Positions 58,939-64,000 of a stretch of 64,000 nt of DNA are shown in pieces (position 1 is the first letter of the stretch; each line of letters opens with the position of its first letter). The notes under the pieces are model-generated. The model saw nothing but the letters and a program-made list of their open reading frames with translations. It was not told where the DNA came from and made no database searches. Origin of the DNA: JBCDHN01 sp964351855 (GTDB lineage Bacteria; Verrucomicrobiota; Verrucomicrobiia; Verrucomicrobiales; DEV007); the NCBI GenBank assembly GCA_964351855.1, contig CAYGQD010000006.1, positions 1 through 64,000 on the forward strand, in the 5' to 3' direction. Both the position numbers and the translations under genes were made by a program.

Positions 58939-61278
58939 GTGAAACTGCTATTTTTCCCGTTCCTTCTCTGCTTCGCGCTCGGATCTTCCCTGTTGGCACC
59001 CGCGTTTGCTTCAGAGGAAGCCTTTTATCGTGATGCCGAGCCGTTTTTGCTCGATTATTGCTTCGACTGCCATGGCGACGGAGAGGCTCAAGGTGGAATC
59101 AGCCTGGACTACGCCAGCATCGATGAGCATCTGAGCGATCACGAACTCTGGGAGCGGATCTGGCACAATCTCCGGGCGAATCTGATGCCGCCCAAGGAGC
59201 GCAGCCAGCCGGAGCAAGCGGAAGCGAAGCAGATCCTCTCCTGGATTGAGCGCGATGTCTTCCACATCGATCCGGAAAATCCCGATCCCGGTCGGGTCAC
59301 GATTCGTCGGATGAACCGCGAGGAATATCGCTATTCCATCAAGGACCTTCTCGGGGTGGACTTCGACGTCGATGACAACTTTCCGCCGGACGATACCGGT
59401 TATGGGTTCGATACCATCGGCGATGTCTTGTCCCTTTCCCCCATCCTGATGGAGAAATACTTGGATGCCGCCCAACAGATCGCCGTGGACGCGCTACCAC
59501 TGGAGGCGGGCCAAATCCCTCGGAAATTCGTTGCTGGCACCGACTTCAAAGAGCCGGGAAATCCCAAGATCACGGCCAATTACATGCCATTCGCCAAGGA
59601 ACGCGAAGTTTCCGCGAAGAAGTGGGTGAACCACGACGGTCGCTACAAGGTGGTAATGGAGTTGGAAGTCTATGGTTCGGAAGAAGCCACGGAAAATACT
59701 GCGGACATCAGTCTCTGGGTGGATGGAAAACAGGTGAGCCAGCGGGGAATTGGCTGGGATCTCAGCAAGCGGGTCTACGTCGGCACCGAGCGCGATTTCA
59801 AGAAAGGCGAAATCCAGATCGGGGTCCGTCTCGATCCCAAAAATCCGCCGGAAGAAGGCGAAAAGCCACTGATCGCCAAAGTGCATCGAGTTCGCTTGGA
59901 AGGGCCCATGGATGGCTCAGTTAAGGAGTATTCGTCTCAGTATCAACGCGTTATGGTAAATGGGGCTCCGCCGCATTGGGAAGATGCCGATGGTCGCCGC
60001 GCCTACGCCACCTTGATCCTGCGTCGCTTGGCCAGTCGCGCCTTCCGCCGACCTGCTGATGAAAAAGACCTCGCCACCTTGGTCCAGATCGCCCTTTACA
60101 CCGACCAACAGCCTAACACCAGCTTCGAAGAAGGTATCCGGCAGTCGCTCGCCGCCATTCTCGCCTCTCCCAGCTTCCTCTTTCGGGCCGAAGCCCAGCC
60201 GAAGCCGAACGATCCTGGAAGCATCGTCCCGCTGGATGAGTTCGCCCTCGCCTCGCGGATCTCCTATTTTCTCTGGAGCAGTCTTCCGGATGAAGAGCTC
60301 TACGATCTCGCCTCCAAGGGCGAGCTGCGGAAAAACCTCAGCCAGCAGATCGATCGCCTGCTCGACGATCCCCGATCGGAGCGCTTCTCACGAAACTTCG
60401 TCGGTCAGTGGCTCCAAGCCCGCGATGTTCCCAATATCAATGTGAATCCGAAGCATGTGCTGGGGCTCTCCTCCAACACAGACGCGGCCAAGATCTTCAG
60501 TCGGACGCTGCGACTCGATATGAAGAAAGAGACGGAGGAATTCTTCCATTACATCCTCAAAGAGGGCCGACCTGCGACGGAACTCTTGACTGCGGACTAT
60601 ACCTTTTTGAATGAACGATTGGCGGAGTTCTACGGCATTCCCGGTGTGGAGGGATCTTCCCTTCGGAAAGTGGTCGTTCCGCCGGATTCCCACCGGGGCG
60701 GCATCCTCCAGCAGGCCACCTTTCATGTCGTTACCAGTAATCCCTCCCGCACCTCACCCGTTAAACGCGGTCTCTTTGTCCTCGAAAACCTCCTCGCTAC
60801 CCCTGCTCCCCCCGCCCCGCCGGATGTTCCGGAACTGGAAGAGGTGAAGAAGGAGAAAAAGGGAAATCCCACCATGCGGGAAATGATGCAAATCCATGCC
60901 GAAAAGCCTATCTGCGCCGGTTGCCATGCCCGCATGGATCCCATCGGACTCGCCTTCGAGAACTTCAACGCCCTAGGTATGTGGCGCGACCTGGAAAACG
61001 GAAAGCCCATCGACACTGCCGGCCAGCTCATCACCGGGGAGGAATTCTCCAGCCCCAAAGAGCTCGCCACGGTCCTCGCTACGGAGCGAAAGACCGACTT
61101 TCATCGTTGCCTGGTCGAAAAAATGCTCACCTACTCCCTCGGTCGTGGAGTGGAATATTACGACGCCCCCACCATCGATCAGATCGCTGCAGGACTGGAA
61201 AACGGCGGCTCTCTCCGCCAACTCATCCACCAGGTCATCGAAAGCGCCCCTTTCCAAAAACGAAGAGGCGATGGTTAG
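58939..61278 (+). CDS. Second planctomycete-type cytochrome, DUF1587/1592/1595/1588/1585 protein
   Basis: 779 residues from GTG 58939, with signal peptide LLFFPFLLCFALGSSLLAPA. CFDCH at 41-45 is the PSCyt1 heme motif. DUF1587 has RRMNREEYRYSIKDLLGVDF; a carbohydrate-binding-like insert follows (~190-310); DUF1595/DUF1592 contain FRRPADEKDLATLVQ and LASRISYFLWSSLPDEELYD; DUF1588 contains VTSNPSRTSPVKRGLFVLEN and the second heme-type motif CAGCH; DUF1585 has MLTYSLGRGVEYYD. It is more canonical than the protein at 16.5 kb. Unlike that one it has no DUF1552 partner next door; a short peptidase gene follows 14 nt later. Confidence 0.92.
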   Translation: MKLLFFPFLLCFALGSSLLAPAFASEEAFYRDAEPFLLDYCFDCHGDGEAQGGISLDYASIDEHLSDHELWERIWHNLRANLMPPKERSQPEQAEAKQILSWIERDVFHIDPENPDPGRVTIRRMNREEYRYSIKDLLGVDFDVDDNFPPDDTGYGFDTIGDVLSLSPILMEKYLDAAQQIAVDALPLEAGQIPRKFVAGTDFKEPGNPKITANYMPFAKEREVSAKKWVNHDGRYKVVMELEVYGSEEATENTADISLWVDGKQVSQRGIGWDLSKRVYVGTERDFKKGEIQIGVRLDPKNPPEEGEKPLIAKVHRVRLEGPMDGSVKEYSSQYQRVMVNGAPPHWEDADGRRAYATLILRRLASRAFRRPADEKDLATLVQIALYTDQQPNTSFEEGIRQSLAAILASPSFLFRAEAQPKPNDPGSIVPLDEFALASRISYFLWSSLPDEELYDLASKGELRKNLSQQIDRLLDDPRSERFSRNFVGQWLQARDVPNINVNPKHVLGLSSNTDAAKIFSRTLRLDMKKETEEFFHYILKEGRPATELLTADYTFLNERLAEFYGIPGVEGSSLRKVVVPPDSHRGGILQQATFHVVTSNPSRTSPVKRGLFVLENLLATPAPPAPPDVPELEEVKKEKKGNPTMREMMQIHAEKPICAGCHARMDPIGLAFENFNALGMWRDLENGKPIDTAGQLITGEEFSSPKELATVLATERKTDFHRCLVEKMLTYSLGRGVEYYDAPTIDQIAAGLENGGSLRQLIHQVIESAPFQKRRGDG

Positions 61279-61292
61279 CACGATCAAGCCAC

Positions 61293-61784
61293 GTGGACAT
61301 CGCCCTCCAGAAAACCGTTTATCACGAATGCGGACACGCCGTCATGGCGATTCGGCTTGGGGGGACGGTCGATCATCTCACCATTGAGCCCGACTTCGAA
61401 GATATCCCCACCCGCCATGGTGCCACCCAGATCCTCTGGGATGGCGATCGTTTCACCGACCGCGAAATCGCGATCCGCGAAATCCAAGTCGCCCTCGCCG
61501 GACCCGTCGCGGAAATGATCTACAGCGGTGATCAATACCACCCAGAACTGCTCGCCGAGTGGCAACAAGACTGGGAAATGGCCACCGAGCGGGCCTCCCG
61601 CCACCTCCCGCCAAACACGTCCCTCGCCTCCTACCTTTCGCAAATCACCGTCAACCTCATTCGCACCTTTGAGCGCGGCGAAATCTGGGCCGCCATCGCC
61701 GCCTTGGCGGACGAACTGGAAGCGCATGAAAGCCTGGAACAGGAAGACGTGGAAGCCGTGTTAGAGGCTTGGCCGGTGGTTTGA
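61293..61784 (+). CDS. Orphan M41-like (FtsH peptidase domain) protein
   Basis: 163 residues from GTG 61293, 14 nt after the DUF1592 gene. MDIALQKTVYHECGHAVMAI contains HExxH at 11-15, then VDHLTIEPDFEDIPTRHGATQ, VALAGPVAEMIYSGDQY, and WQQDWEMATERASRH, whose acidic residue could be the third zinc ligand as in FtsH. The AAA ATPase part of FtsH is absent, so it is a stand-alone peptidase domain, probably cytoplasmic. Substrate and function are unknown. Confidence 0.75.
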   Translation: MDIALQKTVYHECGHAVMAIRLGGTVDHLTIEPDFEDIPTRHGATQILWDGDRFTDREIAIREIQVALAGPVAEMIYSGDQYHPELLAEWQQDWEMATERASRHLPPNTSLASYLSQITVNLIRTFERGEIWAAIAALADELEAHESLEQEDVEAVLEAWPVV

Positions 61785-61844
61785 AGAATGACAGCGTCCT
61801 GCAATTTTACCGTCGTCCGTTCTTATTCGATCGCAGCCAATCAC

Positions 61845-62606
61845 TTATCCTTCCCCGCCGTAAAGCCGAATGATCTGACCAGGGTCGATCTTGAGGACGG
61901 GGAGAGTGCCGGCGTAGCTGAGGGTGCCTGAAACTTCGATGGGTTCGGCGACGAAATCGAGGATGACGTCATTGAGCGCTTCACCTTCGGGGCCGGTGAG
62001 GAGGAAGTATTCTCGGTTTCCGGCAGCGTCGCTCGCAAGCAAGCCGACGGGGATGCCGCCGCGGATGCAGTGAATGGCGCAGGCGCGGTGCGGCTTAAAG
62101 GTGCCAGGATTCATCGCTCCGAACCAGCATTTGGAATCGACGATTTCTCCACGAATCACGCAGACGCCATCGACGGTGGTTTCGGCGAGGGGCGAGGCCG
62201 TTGCGGGCGGGGAGTCGAGAATCGTGATGTCACCGACGACTTCCAACATGGAATCTTCGCCCGTGGAGAGGACCGAGGCGGTGAGAGAGACTTGCTGGAG
62301 GTGAAGTTTCTGGGCTTCCTCCGCCGGGATGCCGAATTTGTAGGTTTTGACGAGGAAATGAAGCTGAGACTTGCCATTTTCTTCGACGATGAGCATGGGG
62401 GCGGGAGTGGCAAGGAAGAGACCGGTGTAGGTGGATTCCGTGAAATCCCAGGTGCCTGGCCCAACGGTGCGCTGGAGAGCGGCGGCGAGCCCGGCAATGG
62501 TCACGCCGACGAGGATCGCAAGAATGGTGATCGTGCGAACGAATCCCGCTAGCGGCTTCGGCGTCGTCGCCTGCCATCCGATGAAAAAAGGTTCTTGGTT
62601 AGCCAT
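61845..62606 (-). CDS. Membrane-anchored hypothetical protein of Rieske operon
   Basis: 253 residues with one N-terminal membrane helix (TITILAILVGVTIAGLAAAL). The extracytoplasmic part ends with a conserved-looking VIRGEIVDSKCWFGAMNPGT, then HRACAIHCIRGGIPVGLL, a Cys/His cluster (C...H..C...C) that could bind a metal or form a disulfide. No named family is recalled. It lies 3 nt downstream of the ferric reductase/Rieske gene and probably acts with it. Confidence 0.65.
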   Translation of the reverse strand: MANQEPFFIGWQATTPKPLAGFVRTITILAILVGVTIAGLAAALQRTVGPGTWDFTESTYTGLFLATPAPMLIVEENGKSQLHFLVKTYKFGIPAEEAQKLHLQQVSLTASVLSTGEDSMLEVVGDITILDSPPATASPLAETTVDGVCVIRGEIVDSKCWFGAMNPGTFKPHRACAIHCIRGGIPVGLLASDAAGNREYFLLTGPEGEALNDVILDFVAEPIEVSGTLSYAGTLPVLKIDPGQIIRLYGGEG

Positions 62607-62609
62607 GAT

Positions 62610-63644
62610 TTATACCGTTGCCGGTTCGACGTAGGTTCCTGCGGGATTCGGTTTCGGATCAACCCACACTTTTCCGGCTTGAACCCGGAGATTAAAGGTG
62701 GGAACTTTCTCAGTGAAGGGTGCCGGGGAGCTTCCGTCAGCGGGCTTGTATTGGTAGGCGTGCCAGGGACAAGTGAGGCATCCATCGACAAACTTTCCTT
62801 CCGCGAGCGGCCCGTTTTGGTGCTGGCAGACTCCGGAGACGACCGAGATCTGATTGCCCTCATAGCGCAAGACAGCGACGCGTTCTCCGCCGACCATGGC
62901 ACCGAACGGGATGTTCTCTTCCAGATCCGCCACCTCACAAAGCAGGACGTAGCCATCGTCTTTCGCGACCCGTTTCGGCTCCCGGTCCAAGCCCGTCTGA
63001 CGCCACCCCGCGACGAGATGAAGCAGCGAAATCAACCCGACGCCGACCCCGGTGAGATAGCCAAAGAGCGGATGAGTCTCGCTTTGAAGCACGCCGAAAG
63101 CGACGTGGACGACGAGCAAGACATAGGCCAGGTAGACGCTCATGTGGAGCGCTTTCCAAACCGGCGCGGTGAGGTTCGCCAACCAGAAATCGTGGCTCGT
63201 CGCCGCCATCACGAAGAGGATGAGAAGGGCGACGGCACCGAAGGCTTGAAAGGGAAAATTCGCCAAGGTGGTCCCGGCATCCGTTACGAAGATGGAGACG
63301 ATGGGGTTCACATCCGAGCTGCCGTGGTAAAGAATCGTGGCGAGCGCCGCGTGGATGAAGGCGAGGAGAAACATGGTCACGCCAAGGTGCCGCCGATTAT
63401 AGAGCAGGGGCAGCCAGCGCTTGTCGATCCGGGCCAGGGGACCAATCGCGAGGATGAAATGGAGCAGCAAAATGGCGGCAACGGCGGTGGAACGGATGAT
63501 GAGGATGGCGGGCGTCTGCGCCGGATTAATGGCCACAGCCACGCCAATGAAAGCGGCCACAAAGAGGACCACGGCGGTGGCGAGCGCGAGATCGAACCGC
63601 TTTTTGAACGGGTTCCAGCCGATGGCTTGGTAGGAAACGCTCAT
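62610..63644 (-). CDS. Ferric-reductase-like membrane domain fused to Rieske [2Fe-2S] domain
   Basis: 344 residues. Six membrane helices (residues ~18-215) of the ferric reductase-like family include heme-ligand-type histidines in HLGVTMFLLAFIHAA and LHMSVYLAYVLLVVHVAF. The C-terminal ~120 residues are a Rieske domain with the cluster ligands Cys273, His275, Cys292 and His295 (CQHQNGPL... CPWHAY). It is predicted to move electrons across or along the membrane. Its ATG overlaps the stop of the small upstream gene. Confidence 0.88.
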   Translation of the reverse strand: MSVSYQAIGWNPFKKRFDLALATAVVLFVAAFIGVAVAINPAQTPAILIIRSTAVAAILLLHFILAIGPLARIDKRWLPLLYNRRHLGVTMFLLAFIHAALATILYHGSSDVNPIVSIFVTDAGTTLANFPFQAFGAVALLILFVMAATSHDFWLANLTAPVWKALHMSVYLAYVLLVVHVAFGVLQSETHPLFGYLTGVGVGLISLLHLVAGWRQTGLDREPKRVAKDDGYVLLCEVADLEENIPFGAMVGGERVAVLRYEGNQISVVSGVCQHQNGPLAEGKFVDGCLTCPWHAYQYKPADGSSPAPFTEKVPTFNLRVQAGKVWVDPKPNPAGTYVEPATV

Positions 63645-63790
63645 CGCTCCAGGGGTTCGACCCGTTGAGGGAGGGCTTCGTTAACGGGCGCTTCCGGTCG
63701 GTAATAGAGCGCAACCATGAGGGCGAACGCGGCGAGCGGTGCCAGGATGAGCCAGGAAAGCCGGTGAAGACGACGGTGAAAACGTTGCAT
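63641..63790 (-). CDS. Small single-helix membrane protein of Rieske operon
   Basis: A 49-codon gene. MQRFHRRLHRLSWLILAPLA starts a basic segment and one membrane helix (LAAFALMVALYY), then a short tail ending VEPLER. The stop overlaps the next ATG (ATGA), and the preceding gene ends 10 nt upstream, so it sits inside a tightly packed operon. It is probably a subunit or assembly peptide of the same redox complex. Confidence 0.75.
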   Translation of the reverse strand: MQRFHRRLHRLSWLILAPLAAFALMVALYYRPEAPVNEALPQRVEPLER

Positions 63791-63800
63791 GAAACTTCAG

Positions 63801-64000
63801 TTAGTTGCCCGAGCAACCCCGATGGCGCGAGCATTCTTGTGCCGGTTGACGTCCCGTGATCCAGCGACCTAACAGATACGGCCAGAAAACCGCGCAACCC
63901 GGGATGATCATCAGTTTAAAACCCAACGTGCCGGCCTCGGCCCCGTGATCGATCCGCTTCGCACCCCAAAACGCAAACAACAGCCCGAAAACGAGTCCCA
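63801..64000 (-). CDS. Partial membrane protein at window edge
   Basis: The last 65 codons of a gene that continues beyond the window. The visible C-terminus has two helices (GLVFGLLFAFWGAKRIDHG and LMIIPGCAVFWPYLLGRWIT) and a Cys-rich tail ECSRHRGCSG. It is the first visible gene of the Rieske/ferric-reductase operon. No family can be assigned from this part. Confidence 0.7.
   Translation of the reverse strand, partial: GLVFGLLFAFWGAKRIDHGAEAGTLGFKLMIIPGCAVFWPYLLGRWITGRQPAQECSRHRGCSGN

Noticed and set aside
1..64000. CRISPR array, prophage or integrated plasmid
   Set aside because: No regularly spaced direct repeats, cas genes, phage structural genes or integrase were seen.

Overview
The window looks like chromosomal DNA of a Verrucomicrobiota (PVC-group) bacterium. 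The evidence is the gene content: two DUF1587/1592/1595/1588/1585 planctomycete-type cytochrome proteins, one of them next to a DUF1552 protein, a PQQ-like propeller protein with an SLA1-homology-like N-terminus, a secreted sialate O-acetylesterase, and many short exported proteins. No rRNA, prophage or CRISPR array is visible. One tRNA, tRNA-Ser(UGA), lies at 14.1 kb.

Layout. 0-9 kb: housekeeping and envelope genes (DUF4126 membrane protein, two exported proteins, aspartate aminotransferase, prmA, a secreted hydrolase, DUF937, an EEP-family hydrolase, a PQQ propeller). 9-14 kb: L,D-transpeptidase, hybrid histidine kinase, tag, a CheY/Rcp1-like regulator and a tight run of PNPOx-, TfoX- and GNAT-family genes ahead of tRNA-Ser. 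14.5-21.4 kb: sialate O-acetylesterase, DUF1592-type cytochrome and DUF1552, followed by decayed DNA holding a palindromic repeat, a frameshifted small membrane gene and the tail of a second DUF1552 gene. 21.4-26 kb: a two-component system next to an HdeD-like protein, a periplasmic M48 protease and a small exported helical protein. 26-37.7 kb: MtfA-type peptidase, a 159-bp MITE, then a co-directional run sthA, GH15-PTS enzyme I fusion, DUF1003, mprF, PH domain, PAP2. 37.7-52 kb, all on the minus strand: APC permease, glutaredoxin-MauE, GT51 and PBP2 genes, P-type ATPase, TspO, AraC, AI-2E-family permease, glycine-zipper lipoprotein, CsbD, an lmo0937-like peptide and a YqjD-like protein. 52-57 kb: an ABC efflux operon divergent from a DegQ-type protease. 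57-64 kb: VirJ/AcvB-like protein, jacalin-type lectin, a second DUF1592 protein with an orphan M41-like peptidase, and a Rieske/ferric-reductase operon that leaves the window.

Two regulatory patterns link the envelope genes. First, a CTTAC-N6-GTAAG site followed by further half-sites at 11-bp steps occurs at 23.56 kb (the two-component operon), 25.14 kb (the exported protein) and 55.47 kb (degQ). With an M48 and a DegP-like protease among the neighbours, this resembles a Cpx-type envelope-stress regulon. Second, a 20-bp motif close to GGTAGGGTTACACCCCATGG lies upstream of five minus-strand genes between 43 and 52 kb, including the CsbD and YqjD-like stress genes and PBP2.

The most unusual single gene is the fusion of an apparently intact GH15 glucoamylase-like enzyme to an apparently intact PTS enzyme I. 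A family of about 215-bp palindromic repeats (three copies) has ends that coincide with the stop codons of neighbouring genes in two cases.
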